From JACVRW01 sp963827065 (GTDB taxonomy: Bacteria; Actinomycetota; Thermoleophilia; Solirubrobacterales; Thermoleophilaceae): DNA of 64,000 bases. Positions 34,534 to 45,353 of this stretch are shown here, piece after piece (within the stretch, counting starts at the first letter, position 1; each line of letters starts with the position of its first letter). Under the pieces are notes generated by a model. That model did no database searches and had not been told where the DNA came from. It worked only from the letters and a program-made list of their open reading frames with translations. A program made the position numbers and the translations under genes. The stretch covers positions 1 to 64,000 of the forward strand of contig CAWGZM010000002.1 in NCBI GenBank assembly GCA_963827065.1. The letters run 5' to 3'.

Positions 34534-35628
34534 CTACTTCCTTCCCCCCAGGAGCCGCTCGCGCGGGTTGCCGTCGATCACGGTCGCCAGCTCGTCGACC
34601 ACCTCGGCCTGCTCCTTCGAGAGCTCGCTGGGAACCTCGATCGAGAGGCGGTAGCGGATGTCGCCGCGGCCCTTGCCGTTCAACTTCGGGGGGCCCTCGT
34701 TGCGAAGCCGCTGCACCGTCCCGTGTTGCGTTCCGGAGGGGACCCGGATGCGCTTGGTGCCCGCGAGCGTGGGCACCTCGATGGTGGCGCCGCGGATCGC
34801 CTCGGGGATCGTGATCGGCACCTCCACCTCGAGGTTGTCGCCCTTGCGCATGAAGATCGGCGAGTCGGTCACGTGCGTGACCACGTACAGGTCGCCCGAC
34901 GCTCCTCCACGGGGGCCTGCCTCTCCCTTGCCGGCGAGCCGGACGCGGCTGCCCTCGCGCACGCCGGCGGGGATGTTCACCCGGTAGCGCTTGACCTGGC
35001 GGGTGCGGCCTGAGCCGTCACAGGTGGGGCAGGGGTCCTTGATCTCGGTCCCGGTGCCGCCGCATTGACGGCAGGGCTGGGTGATCGAGAAGAGCCCCTG
35101 CGACTCGGCCTCGACCCCGCGGCCCTGGCAGCGCGTGCAGATCGTGGGCTGCGTCCCAGGCTTCGCCCCGGTGCCGCGGCAGGTCGGGCAGGGTGCCGAC
35201 AGCGGAACGGCCACGGGGATCTGCGCGCCCTCCATCGCCTGGTCGAACGAGATGTGCACCTCGGTCTCGAGGTCGCGGCCGCGCTCGGGGCCGGGCGCCC
35301 CGCCGCGCCCGCCGCCGCCTCCGAATAGATCGGACAGGATGTCCCCGAACCCGCCGAGGCCGCCGCCGGTCCCCGTGCGGAACGAGCCCGGGTCGAAGCC
35401 GCCGCCGAAGATGCCGCTGCCGGAGTCGTACTCCTTGCGCTTCTCGGGGTCGGACAGGATCGAGTAGGCCTCCTGCACCTCCTTGAATCGCTCCTCGGCG
35501 TTCTTGTCGCCGTGGTTCGCATCGGGGTGGTACTGGCGCGCCAGCTTGCGGTAGGCCTTCTTGATCTCCTCGTCGGAGGCCTTCTTGTCGACGCCGAGCG
35601 CCTTGTACGGGTCCTTCAGCGCGGGCAT
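34534..35628 (-). CDS. dnaJ: Co-chaperone DnaJ
   Basis: 364 aa. J-domain at 1-70 with HPD (YHPDANHG), a Gly/Phe-rich linker (about 75-115), four CxxCxGxG zinc repeats (CPTCRGTG, CTRCQGRG, CRQCGGTG, CPTCDGSG), and a C-terminal substrate-binding region. All landmarks of a full type-I DnaJ are intact. It stimulates DnaK ATPase. It lies 2 bp downstream of grpE. Confidence 0.97.
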   Translation of the reverse strand: MPALKDPYKALGVDKKASDEEIKKAYRKLARQYHPDANHGDKNAEERFKEVQEAYSILSDPEKRKEYDSGSGIFGGGFDPGSFRTGTGGGLGGFGDILSDLFGGGGGRGGAPGPERGRDLETEVHISFDQAMEGAQIPVAVPLSAPCPTCRGTGAKPGTQPTICTRCQGRGVEAESQGLFSITQPCRQCGGTGTEIKDPCPTCDGSGRTRQVKRYRVNIPAGVREGSRVRLAGKGEAGPRGGASGDLYVVTHVTDSPIFMRKGDNLEVEVPITIPEAIRGATIEVPTLAGTKRIRVPSGTQHGTVQRLRNEGPPKLNGKGRGDIRYRLSIEVPSELSKEQAEVVDELATVIDGNPRERLLGGRK

Positions 35629-35630
35629 GG

Positions 35631-36206
35631 CTACGCGGAGACCACCACGCGGGCCGGACGAAGCACCGCGCCGTTGGCGCGGTAGCCCTTCTCCACCACG
35701 TCGATCACGACGCCGGACTCGGCGCCGTCCTGCGGGCGCATCGACAGCGCCTCGTGCTCACCCGGGTCGAAGCGCTCGCCGCTCGGATCGAACTGCTTGA
35801 CGCCGTTGCGCTCGAGCACCGCGATCAGCTCCGAGTGCACGAGCCGCACGCCCTCGGCGAGATGCTGCTCAGACGCCTCCGCCGAGGCGAGCGCCCGCTC
35901 GAGGTTGTCGACCACGGGCAGCAGCTCGCGAACGAGCCCGCTCTTGGCGCGCTCGCCGGCCGCGGCCGCCTCCCTCGCGGCGCGCTTCCTGTAGTTCTCG
36001 AAGTCGGCCTGAGAGCGGCGGGCGAGGTCCAGGTACTCGTCCCGCTCGCGCTGCACTCGCGCGAGCGGGTCCTGGGAATCCGCCTCTTCCTTCTCCTCGA
36101 GGATCTCCTGCTCGTTCTGGGGGTCCTCCTCGCCGGAGGGCTCGCCCGACTCGTCACGCGACGTGACGGGCTCCTCCTCCGGCGGGACCGGCGGTGTCTC
36201 GAACAT
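35631..36206 (-). CDS. grpE: Nucleotide exchange factor GrpE
   Basis: 191 aa. An acidic disordered N-terminus (1-55), a long helix (RVQRERDEYLDLARRSQADF), then the beta domain with FDPGEHEALSM and VVEKGYRANGAVLRPARVVV, all typical. It releases ADP from DnaK. It starts 2 bp after the dnaK stop. Confidence 0.97.
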   Translation of the reverse strand: MFETPPVPPEEEPVTSRDESGEPSGEEDPQNEQEILEEKEEADSQDPLARVQRERDEYLDLARRSQADFENYRKRAAREAAAAGERAKSGLVRELLPVVDNLERALASAEASEQHLAEGVRLVHSELIAVLERNGVKQFDPSGERFDPGEHEALSMRPQDGAESGVVIDVVEKGYRANGAVLRPARVVVSA

Positions 36207-36208
36207 CG

Positions 36209-38134
<1,926 letters not shown>

Positions 38135-38182
38135 TCCGTACGGTCTCCTTTGCCGCTTGCAATCGAAAGAAATCTGAGTGCG

Positions 38183-38211
38183 AGTATGGCAGATTCTTGA
38201 AGGGACGCCAA
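38183..38211 (-). promoter_or_regulatory. Candidate sigma-70-type promoter of the dnaK operon
   Basis: Minus strand TTGGCG (38211-38206) and CATACT (38188-38183) are separated by exactly 17 nt; the predicted transcript starts about 40 nt before the dnaK ATG. I searched for the HAIR consensus here and found only weak partial matches. Confidence 0.4.
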
Positions 38212-38231
38212 TGCATTAGGCTTCCGCCGCC

Positions 38232-38786
38232 ATGCCTCGCCGCCCGCCCGCGCTGCTTGCACTGCTTCTGCTGCTCGCGGCTCTCGGCCCGGCGGCGTGC
38301 GGGGATGACGACGACTCGGGCTCGGGCGGCTCGGCGGACGCGACCCAGGAGGAGAGCTCGCCCCCGGCGGACGACACCGGCACCGAGACCGAGGCGCAGG
38401 CCGACCTGACCGACACGAGCGTCAAGCCGGTGATCGACAAGCCCACCGGCGTGCCGCCACGCAGGCTCGTGAAGGAGGACATCGTCAAAGGCAAGGGGCC
38501 GGGCGCGAAGCCGGGCGACACCGTGATCGTCGACTACGTCGGCGTCAGCTTCTCGAGCGGCCAGGAGTTCGACGCCTCCTGGGACACCGGTCAGCCCTTC
38601 CCCGTGCAGCTCGGGGCCGGCAATGTCATCGAGGGCTGGGAGAAGGGCCTCGTAGGGATCAAGAAGGGTGGGCGGCGCAAGCTGACGATCCCACCCGAGC
38701 ACGCCTACGGGGCGCAGGGAGCGCCGCCCGCGATCGGGCCGAACGAGACGCTCGTGTTCGTCATCGACGCTCTCGATATCCAATGA
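38232..38786 (+). CDS. FKBP-type peptidyl-prolyl isomerase, lipoprotein
   Basis: 184 aa. Lipoprotein signal with lipobox ending at Cys23 (GPAAC), an acidic/Ser linker (about 25-70), then an FKBP domain (about 75-184): GDTVIVDYVGVSF, FDASWD, VIEGWEKGLVGIKKGGRRKL and IPPEHAYG. It catalyses proline isomerisation in exported proteins. It is divergent from dnaK. Its 3' end overlaps the opposing small membrane gene by 26 bp. Confidence 0.93.
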   Translation: MPRRPPALLALLLLLAALGPAACGDDDDSGSGGSADATQEESSPPADDTGTETEAQADLTDTSVKPVIDKPTGVPPRRLVKEDIVKGKGPGAKPGDTVIVDYVGVSFSSGQEFDASWDTGQPFPVQLGAGNVIEGWEKGLVGIKKGGRRKLTIPPEHAYGAQGAPPAIGPNETLVFVIDALDIQ

Positions 38787-39075
38787 GAGCCGGCAGCGCC
38801 AGGCCGAAGAGGTAGGCCGGCCCCACTCCTAGGAGCGTCTCGGCTACGGGCTCGCCGAAACGCGACCCCGCGGCATCCGGGTCGGAGTACAGGGGCAGCA
38901 GGACGACGAGCAAGGTCGTGAAGGCGGAGGTCACGTACCAGCGGCTCCGGTGTGTCGCGGCCGCGCATACGACGGCCGCGAGCGCGGCGACGCCGTACCA
39001 GGCCACCGCGGGGTCGAGCCGCACGAGCCCGATCCCTGCGAACGCGGCGGTAAGGTCACGGTGACGGACTCGCAA
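38761..39075 (-). CDS. Small membrane protein, possible FUSC-like fragment
   Basis: 104 aa with three to four hydrophobic segments. The RWYVTSAFTTLLVVLLPLY stretch and a downstream ETLLGVGPAYLFGLALP segment resemble part of FUSC-family transporters, but the protein is far shorter than that family, so it may be a remnant. The best start is a TTG at 39075 with no ribosome site, only 20 bp from the divergent methyltransferase. Whether it is expressed is uncertain. Confidence 0.45.
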   Translation of the reverse strand: MRVRHRDLTAAFAGIGLVRLDPAVAWYGVAALAAVVCAAATHRSRWYVTSAFTTLLVVLLPLYSDPDAAGSRFGEPVAETLLGVGPAYLFGLALPALIGYRERR

Positions 39076-39095
39076 GCGCCCCCAAGGAGGCCCCC

Positions 39096-39932
39096 ATGAG
39101 TTCCAGCACCGGCTCGGCCGCCGACGAGCTCGCCCAGGCCGAGACCCTGCCCCAGCTCGACGCCAGCTCGCTCGTCGACGGCGAGCGTCTCGAGGCCGAG
39201 GTCAAGGACATGTACCGGCACGTGGCCCGCGAGGAGCAGGCCGACCTGCACTTCGAGCTGGGCCGGGGGCTCGCCGAGCACCTGGGCTACCGCGCCGAGC
39301 TGCTCGACGCGATCCCCGCCGAGGCCGTGGCGTCGTTCGCGGGGGTGGGGCATCACCTCGACCTCGCCGCGCTGCAGCCGGGCGAGACCGTCCTCGACCT
39401 CGGCTCGGGCTCCGGCACCGATGTCTTCTGCGCGGCCGTGCTGGTGGGCGAGTCGGGACGCGTCGTGGGCGTGGACATCACCGACGAGCAGCTCGCCAAG
39501 GCCGCCCGACTCCGTGACCGCGACGGCTTCACGCAGGTCGAGCTCGTCGAGTCGCACATCGAAGAGCTCCCGTTCGAGGACGCGAGCTTCGACGCGGTCC
39601 TCTCCAACGGCGTCATCAACCTGTCGCCGTTCAAGGGCAGGGTCTTCGCCGAGGCGGCGCGCGTGCTGAGGCCAGGTGGAAGGCTCGCCATCACCGACAT
39701 CGTCAGCGGCCGGGCGCTCAAGGAGCGCACTCGCCGCAACGTCGACCTGTGGGCCGCCTGCATCGCCGGTGCCATCCCGCGCAAGACCTATCTCCAGGCG
39801 ATCGAGGCCGAGGGCCTCGAGGTCGCCAACGTGCGGAAGAACGACTACCGCTTCGTGTCGGAGCGCGCCCTCGACGCCTGCAGCACCTACGAGGTGGAGA
39901 GCATCTCGCTGCTCGCCCGGAAGCAAAGCTGA
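39096..39932 (+). CDS. SAM-dependent methyltransferase, ArsM-like
   Basis: 278 aa. Class I motif I VLDLGSGSGTDVF at about 93-105, then VVGVDITDEQL, the LPFEDASFDAVLSNGVINL motif, and LRPGGRLAITDIV. The layout and DLWAACIAGAIPR match arsenite methyltransferase ArsM, including one Cys in CIAGA. A Cys found right after motif I in ArsM (GRDCY) is displaced here (GTDVFC), so arsenic activity is doubtful. ATG 39096 has AAGGAGG at good spacing. No arsenic genes are adjacent. Confidence 0.8.
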   Translation: MSSSTGSAADELAQAETLPQLDASSLVDGERLEAEVKDMYRHVAREEQADLHFELGRGLAEHLGYRAELLDAIPAEAVASFAGVGHHLDLAALQPGETVLDLGSGSGTDVFCAAVLVGESGRVVGVDITDEQLAKAARLRDRDGFTQVELVESHIEELPFEDASFDAVLSNGVINLSPFKGRVFAEAARVLRPGGRLAITDIVSGRALKERTRRNVDLWAACIAGAIPRKTYLQAIEAEGLEVANVRKNDYRFVSERALDACSTYEVESISLLARKQS

Positions 39933-39939
39933 CCGCCGC

Positions 39940-41274
39940 TCAGCCGGCGAAGCTGAGCGCGTACGCCACGAACGCCACGTACATCACGCCGATGCCCGCG
40001 TAGTCCCAGCGCGTGCGCAGGTCCGGCGGGCGCGCCAGCAGCGCGAGCGCGAGCAGCACGAACGGGTCGAAGTACTTCTGGTAGACGAGCCTGACCGGAA
40101 GCGCCGCCAGCAGGAAGCAGGCGAGGTACACGGCCGGCAGCGACCAGATCCCGGCGCGCGTCACGAGGAGGTAGAGGACGACGCAGCCGAGCGGCACGAG
40201 CGCCCAGAACAGGAGCGACGACCCGAACAGCTCGGGGAAGCGGTCGGAGAGCTGCCAGAGGTAGCCGGCGTCGCCCGCCTGCCGCGGCGTGATCGGCTGA
40301 TAGAGAAGCGGCGAGATCACGAGCAGGAGCACGCCGATGGCGGCCGCAACGAGCAGCCGGATGCGCAGCTCGGCTGCACGGCCGGTGAGTCCCACGTATG
40401 CGCGCGCGAGGAGGGAAGAGCGCAGCCGCCGCAGCCGCCGCACCACGCTGGGCCCGAAGACCAATACGCCGTAGGCGCCGGCGAGCGCGACCGTGAAGCC
40501 GACGGTCCGCAGGGTGAGCGCCTCGCGGGCGAGGCCCTGACGGTCGTCGCAGAGGCCGCAGGAGGCCGGGTCGGCGCTCGGCGGCACAAGACCGTCCCAC
40601 TCCAGCGCCAGCAGCCCGAGCGGGACGATCGAGAGCGCGAGCATGCCCGCGCCGGCCACGAGCGGGGACGGCGAGCGCAGGTCCCGGCGCAGCAGGAAGA
40701 CGGCGGCGACCGGCACGAGCCACACGAACGCCTGGCGCGTGAGGAGCGCCGCCGCTATCGCGGCGCAGCCGAGCGCGAACGCCCCGAGCCCGGCGCCGCG
40801 CGAGTACGCGTGAATGCGCTCCAGGGCGAGCAGCGCGAACAGGATCGCCAGGTTGTCTGTGAGCAGGGTGAAGGACGTGCCGAGCACGTAGGGCGACAGC
40901 ACGAACAGGAGCGTCAGCGCGAACGCCTGCCAGCGCTCGAGCGGCGTGGCGCGGCGCAGGAGCCGCAGCAGCGCAAGCGCCATCGCGTACGAGAAGAACA
41001 CGTTCAGCAGGCGCAGCTTCCAGAGCTCGAAGCCGACGACCTCTCCCCACCAGGCGGTCAGCACGTGGTAGAGCGGCGTCTGGGCGGACGGGTAGTCGGA
41101 GAAGTCGAGCCGCTCGGAGAGCTGCAGGATCGTGGGCAGCTGGTAGACGCGCGCGTCGCTCCCGTGGAAGGTGTCGATCTCCACGGTCAGGCCCTGCAGC
41201 ACCGCGATGCCGATCAGGAAGGGAAGGGCGAGCAGCCCGCGTTGGAGCCAGTCGAGCCGCTTGCCGCGGGTCAT
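39940..41274 (-). CDS. Polytopic membrane protein, GT-C glycosyltransferase-like
   Basis: 444 aa with about ten to twelve membrane helices. The first external loop has an acidic pair and HGSDARVYQL, and a later QTPLYHVLTAWW and LLTDNLAIL resemble GT-C (ALG10-type) lipid-sugar transferases. This is fold-level resemblance only. ATG 41274 overlaps the endonuclease III stop (ATGA), so the two are co-translated. Convergent with the methyltransferase gene. Confidence 0.7.
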   Translation of the reverse strand: MTRGKRLDWLQRGLLALPFLIGIAVLQGLTVEIDTFHGSDARVYQLPTILQLSERLDFSDYPSAQTPLYHVLTAWWGEVVGFELWKLRLLNVFFSYAMALALLRLLRRATPLERWQAFALTLLFVLSPYVLGTSFTLLTDNLAILFALLALERIHAYSRGAGLGAFALGCAAIAAALLTRQAFVWLVPVAAVFLLRRDLRSPSPLVAGAGMLALSIVPLGLLALEWDGLVPPSADPASCGLCDDRQGLAREALTLRTVGFTVALAGAYGVLVFGPSVVRRLRRLRSSLLARAYVGLTGRAAELRIRLLVAAAIGVLLLVISPLLYQPITPRQAGDAGYLWQLSDRFPELFGSSLLFWALVPLGCVVLYLLVTRAGIWSLPAVYLACFLLAALPVRLVYQKYFDPFVLLALALLARPPDLRTRWDYAGIGVMYVAFVAYALSFAG

Positions 41275-41936
41275 GCGCGCCCGAGCCGCCGCCGGCCCTC
41301 AGGGCACATGCGCTTGAGCGGGCAGTTCGCGCAGTCGGGCGAGCGTGCCGTGCAGGTGCGGCGGCCGTGACGGATCAGCAGCACGTGCACCTCGTAGGCC
41401 TCCTGGCCGTCGTCGCCCACGAGCCGCAGCATCTCGTCGTGCGCCTCGGTGAAGCTCGCCTTCTCGCGCCACAGGCCGAGCCGGGAGCCGACCCGGTAGA
41501 CGTGCGTGTCGACCGGCACGTCCGGCCGGCCGAACGCGAACAGCAGCACGCAGGCCGCCGTCTTGCGACCGACCCCGGGCAGCGACGTCAGGTAGTCGCG
41601 CGCCTCGTCGAGCGGAGCCTCCTTGAGCCAGGCGAGGTCGTCCTCCCCGATCGCCTCGAGTATCTGCTTGATGCGCACCGCCTTCGTGGGCGCGAGCCCA
41701 CCCGGCCGGATCGCGTCCTCGATCTCCTCGACCAGCGCGTCGCGCACCTCGTCCCATGAGGCGAAGCGCTCGCGCAGCCGGCCGTAGGCGACGTCCCGGT
41801 TGCGGTCGTTCGTGTTCTGCGAGAGGACGGTGAGGATCAGCTCGTCGATCGGTGCCCCGTGCGGGCGCAGGATCGGGCGCCCGTACTCCCTGCGGAGCTT
41901 GTCGCGAATCCTGCGGAGCCTGCGCCGGTCGGCCAT
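41271..41936 (-). CDS. nth: Endonuclease III (DNA glycosylase/AP lyase)
   Basis: 221 aa. It removes oxidised pyrimidines and nicks at the abasic site. HhH motif LPGVGRKTA with catalytic Lys125, and catalytic Asp143 in PVDTHVYRVG. The C-terminal 4Fe-4S loop is complete: Cys195-x6-Cys202-x2-Cys205-x5-Cys211. ATG 41936 is in frame with the conserved start; its stop overlaps the next gene. Confidence 0.95.
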   Translation of the reverse strand: MADRRRLRRIRDKLRREYGRPILRPHGAPIDELILTVLSQNTNDRNRDVAYGRLRERFASWDEVRDALVEEIEDAIRPGGLAPTKAVRIKQILEAIGEDDLAWLKEAPLDEARDYLTSLPGVGRKTAACVLLFAFGRPDVPVDTHVYRVGSRLGLWREKASFTEAHDEMLRLVGDDGQEAYEVHVLLIRHGRRTCTARSPDCANCPLKRMCPEGRRRLGRA

Positions 41937-41965
41937 CGAGCGCGTGATGCTATGAACCGCGCCCC

Positions 41966-42736
41966 ATGGAGATCGCCGAGGAGCACGTCGAGGTCGCCGG
42001 ACTCGAGATCCATTGGCTCCGCGCGGGCGACGCGCCGGTGCTCTATCTACACGGCGTTCCGACCGGCTCCTTCGACTGGATTCCGTTCCTGGAGCGGATC
42101 GGCGGCGTGGCTCCCGACCTGCCCGGGTTCGGCAGGTCGGCCAAGCCGGGCGACTTCGACTACTCGATCGCCGGCTACGACCGCTTCCTCGAGGCGTTCA
42201 CCGAGCGAGTCGGGCTGGAGCGCTTCTCGCTCGTCGTGCATGACTGGGGGGGCGCCGGCCTCGTCTTCGCACAGCGCTTCCCCGAGCGGATCGAGAAGCT
42301 CGTCCTGTTCACCACCCTGCCGTTGCTGCCCGGCTACCGCTGGCACCGCACCGCGCGCGGCTGGCGCACGCCCGTCATCGGCGAGCTGATGATGGGCTTC
42401 ACGACTCGCTGGGCGCTGCGGCGCGAGCTGCCGCGCGAGCTCGCCGATCGCGCGTGGGAGCACTTCGACCAGGGCACTCAGCGCGCAATCCTGAGGCTCT
42501 ACCGGGCCTCGCCGCCGGAGTTGCTCGAACGCAACGGCGCCCGGCTCGGTGAGCTGCGCGCCCCGGCGCTCATCCTCTGGCCGGACCACGATCCCTATAT
42601 CGACGCGAGCTTCGGGCAGGAGTACGCGAACGCGCTCGGCGGAGAGACCGAGCTCGAGCTCGTCAGCGGAGGCCACTGGACGTGGCATGAGCGCCCGGAG
42701 CTCGTCGAACGGGTGGCGGCTTTTCTCGGCTCGTGA
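41966..42736 (+). CDS. Alpha/beta hydrolase, haloalkane dehalogenase/epoxide hydrolase-like
   Basis: 256 aa. Oxyanion-hole region LYLHGVPTGSFDW, the nucleophile elbow VVHDWGG with Asp93, an acid in WPDHDPYID (Asp207 or 209) and His237 in SGGHWTWHE complete a Asp-His-Asp triad. An Asp nucleophile points to the haloalkane dehalogenase/epoxide hydrolase branch rather than esterases. Substrate unknown. It stands alone 30 bp from the divergent endonuclease III gene. Confidence 0.88.
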   Translation: MEIAEEHVEVAGLEIHWLRAGDAPVLYLHGVPTGSFDWIPFLERIGGVAPDLPGFGRSAKPGDFDYSIAGYDRFLEAFTERVGLERFSLVVHDWGGAGLVFAQRFPERIEKLVLFTTLPLLPGYRWHRTARGWRTPVIGELMMGFTTRWALRRELPRELADRAWEHFDQGTQRAILRLYRASPPELLERNGARLGELRAPALILWPDHDPYIDASFGQEYANALGGETELELVSGGHWTWHERPELVERVAAFLGS

Positions 42737-42822
42737 GGTGCGCGAGGGGTCGGGCTCGGCCCGGACCGGAGCGTTGTCTTCATTGAGCCCGGGGGCACGT
42801 TTCCACTAGCCTCACCAGCGCC

Positions 42823-44541
42823 GTGCTGCGCGCCGTGGTGTCCGCCGTCACAGCGCCGCCCAGAGCCCCGGCAACGGAGCCCGCGGAGGCGCCCGTTCCC
42901 CGCTTCCGACGCGGTCGCGAGTCCGCGCGACAGGTGCTGCGCAGCATCAACTGGTGGCACGCCGCTCCGATTCTCGTCGCGCTGGTGTTCGCGATCGTCT
43001 ACCTGATCTGGCAGCCGCGCACCGTCGACCTCGCGGCCCACACCTTCCGGGCCGAGCTGTTCGGCGAAGAGGGCTTCACGATCTGGAACGGCCAGTGGTA
43101 CGGCGGCCACCACACGCCCGCCTACTCGATCATCTCGCCGCCGCTCGCCTGGCTCTTGAGCCCGCCGGTCGCGCTGGCGTGCGCCGCGGTCGCATGCGCC
43201 GCCCTCTTCCCGCCGCTCGCGCGCGGCCACTTCGGCGAAGAGCGCGCCCGCTGGGGCTCGATCTGGTTCGGCGCCGCCACCGCGACGCTGCTGTTCACGA
43301 GCCGGCTGCCGTTCGCGATCGGCGTCGCCTTCGGGCTCGCTGCGCTGCTCATGCTGCAGCGCCACCGCTACCGGTGGGCAATCGTGCTCGCCGTCCTATG
43401 CCCGCTCGGCAGCCCTGTGGCGGGCCTGTTCCTCGCCATGGCCGGCATCGCCTATGCGATCGCCGAGCGGCGCAACCGCGTGAACCGGCTCGAGGGCCTG
43501 GCCATCGCCGCGGCCGCGTTCATCCCGCCCGTCTTCCTGGCGTGGGCATTCCCCGAGGGCGGCTGGGCGCCCTTCCCGACCTCGGCCTACGTCCCGATCC
43601 CGCTGTTCGCGCTCGCGGTGCTGATCGTGCTGCCACGCGAGGAGGCGGCGCTCCGTTGGGGTGCCGCGCTCTACGGCATCGGGGCCACGGCAGCACTGGC
43701 AGCCGAGACGCCGATGGGCGGCAACGCCGTGCGGCTCGGCGCCCTCTTCGGCGGCCCGGTGCTCCTGTGCGCGTTGTGGGGCCGGCGCTTCCCGCACCGC
43801 TTCGTGGTGCTGCCGCTGCTGGCCGTCGGCTTCGGTCTGCTCGCGTTCTGGCAGTGGTCGCCCGCGGTGCGCGACGTCATCAAGTACATCGAGGACCCGG
43901 CCGCCAAGTCGGACTACTTCGAGCCGCTGCGGCAGTTCCTCTTCACGCTGCCCGACCAGCGCCGGATCGAGATCCCGTTCACGCGCAGCCACTGGGAAGG
44001 TGCCGAGGTGGCGATGGAGCAGCCGCTCGCGCGCGGCTGGCTGCGCCAGCTCGACACCGGCCTGCATCCGATCTTCTATCGCGAGGGCATCAACCGGCTC
44101 ACCTACGCGAGCTGGCTCGCGGACAACGGCGTCCGCTACGTCGCGCTGCCGAGCGCGAAGCCCGACAAGAGCTCGTACGGAGAGCGCGCGCTGATCGAGA
44201 AGGGACTTCCCTACCTGCGGCTGCGCTGGAAGTCCGCGGACTGGCGCGTCTACGAGGTGCTCCTGCCCTCGCCGCTCGTGATCCCCCAGCGGGACGCCAA
44301 CATCGTCCTCGAGCAGATGCAGTCGGACGAGCTGCTGCTCGACGTCAAGCGGCCCGGCGAGGCGATCGTCAAGGTCCGCTGGACCCCCTACTGGTTTGCC
44401 TCGAACGCCTGCGTCGAGCCCGACGGCGACTGGACGAAGGTGATCGCCGAGCGCACCGGCTTCGTGCGGCTCTCGACGCGCTTCGCCCCCGAGCGCCTGT
44501 TTCAGCGCGGTCGCAGATGTGACGACTCTGTGACCGGCTAG
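42823..44541 (+). CDS. Large polytopic membrane protein, possible GT-C enzyme
   Basis: 572 aa. A membrane helix at about 46-64 is followed by an external loop with VDLAAHTFRAELFGEEG and WNGQWYGGHHTPAYS, where GT-C enzymes have their acidic catalytic residues. Eight to nine further helices run to about residue 350, and a soluble beta-rich domain fills 360-572. I do not recognise a named family. GTG 42823 start. The stop lies 11 bp before the PAP2_3 gene, so it heads an apparent inositol-lipid operon. Confidence 0.72.
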   Translation: MLRAVVSAVTAPPRAPATEPAEAPVPRFRRGRESARQVLRSINWWHAAPILVALVFAIVYLIWQPRTVDLAAHTFRAELFGEEGFTIWNGQWYGGHHTPAYSIISPPLAWLLSPPVALACAAVACAALFPPLARGHFGEERARWGSIWFGAATATLLFTSRLPFAIGVAFGLAALLMLQRHRYRWAIVLAVLCPLGSPVAGLFLAMAGIAYAIAERRNRVNRLEGLAIAAAAFIPPVFLAWAFPEGGWAPFPTSAYVPIPLFALAVLIVLPREEAALRWGAALYGIGATAALAAETPMGGNAVRLGALFGGPVLLCALWGRRFPHRFVVLPLLAVGFGLLAFWQWSPAVRDVIKYIEDPAAKSDYFEPLRQFLFTLPDQRRIEIPFTRSHWEGAEVAMEQPLARGWLRQLDTGLHPIFYREGINRLTYASWLADNGVRYVALPSAKPDKSSYGERALIEKGLPYLRLRWKSADWRVYEVLLPSPLVIPQRDANIVLEQMQSDELLLDVKRPGEAIVKVRWTPYWFASNACVEPDGDWTKVIAERTGFVRLSTRFAPERLFQRGRRCDDSVTG

Positions 44542-44552
44542 GCTCTCTGGTT

Positions 44553-45353
44553 GTGCCTCGAACGCATCCGCTGTACAAGCAGCTGGTTCGCATTTGGCGA
44601 CAGACGGGGCGCTGGCTACCCGGTGGCTGGCTTGACGCGATCCGCCAGCTCGCCCTCTTCGCCGGGGCCTATTACCTCTACCGGATAGTCCGCGGGTTCA
44701 TCGACGGGCAGGCCGGCCTCGCGTTCGAGAACGCCCGCGCGCTCGTCGACATCGAGCGCTCGCTGGGGCTCTTCTTCGAGCCGAGCCTGCAGACCTGGGC
44801 GAAGGGCGAGGAGTGGCTCCTCACATTCGCCAACTGGATGTACGTGAACTCGCACTTCGTCGTCACGACGACGTTCCTGATCTGGCTCTACCTCGCGCGC
44901 AACTACGCCTACTACTACGTGCGCAACATGTTCATGGTGGCCATGGGCCTCGCGCTCGTGGGCTACACGGTGTTCCCCACCGCGCCGCCGCGCTTCCTGC
45001 CCGAGTGGGGCTTCACCGACACCGTCGCGAGCTTCGTCGGCGAGGCTGCCGAGAACAGCGCGAACGTTCTCTACAACCCCTTCGCCGCGGTGCCCAGCAT
45101 GCACGTGGCCTTCGCGCTCATGATCGCCATCCCAGCGTTCATGCTCGTCAGGAACCGCCTCCTCAAGGCGCTCTGGGCCGTCTATCCGCTGGTCGTGACC
45201 TTCGTCGTGATGGTCACCGCGAACCACTACTGGCTCGACGCGGCGCTCGGGGCGCTCGTGGCGGCGATGTCCGCCTATGCCGCGAGCTTCGGCTTCGCAC
45301 GACTGCGGCCCGAGGCCTGGGCCTGGCGCACCGGCGCACGGGCGCCGGCGTGA
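44553..45353 (+). CDS. PAP2 superfamily (Aur1/Ipt1-like) membrane protein
   Basis: 266 aa, about six membrane helices. The phosphatase-type motifs are split as in the PAP2_3 class: PSMHVAF with His184 and ANHYWLDA with His225 and Asp229. PAP2_3 members move or remove phospho-inositol groups on lipids. The gene is followed by a coupled CDP-alcohol phosphotransferase and by inositol-3-phosphate synthase, so a role in phosphatidylinositol metabolism is likely. GTG 44553 start. Confidence 0.85.
   Translation: MPRTHPLYKQLVRIWRQTGRWLPGGWLDAIRQLALFAGAYYLYRIVRGFIDGQAGLAFENARALVDIERSLGLFFEPSLQTWAKGEEWLLTFANWMYVNSHFVVTTTFLIWLYLARNYAYYYVRNMFMVAMGLALVGYTVFPTAPPRFLPEWGFTDTVASFVGEAAENSANVLYNPFAAVPSMHVAFALMIAIPAFMLVRNRLLKALWAVYPLVVTFVVMVTANHYWLDAALGALVAAMSAYAASFGFARLRPEAWAWRTGARAPA

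Noticed and set aside
38135..38231. HAIR element upstream of dnaK
   Set aside because: Only scattered half-matches (for example ACTCAGA) were found, without the correct 7-nt spaced partner.
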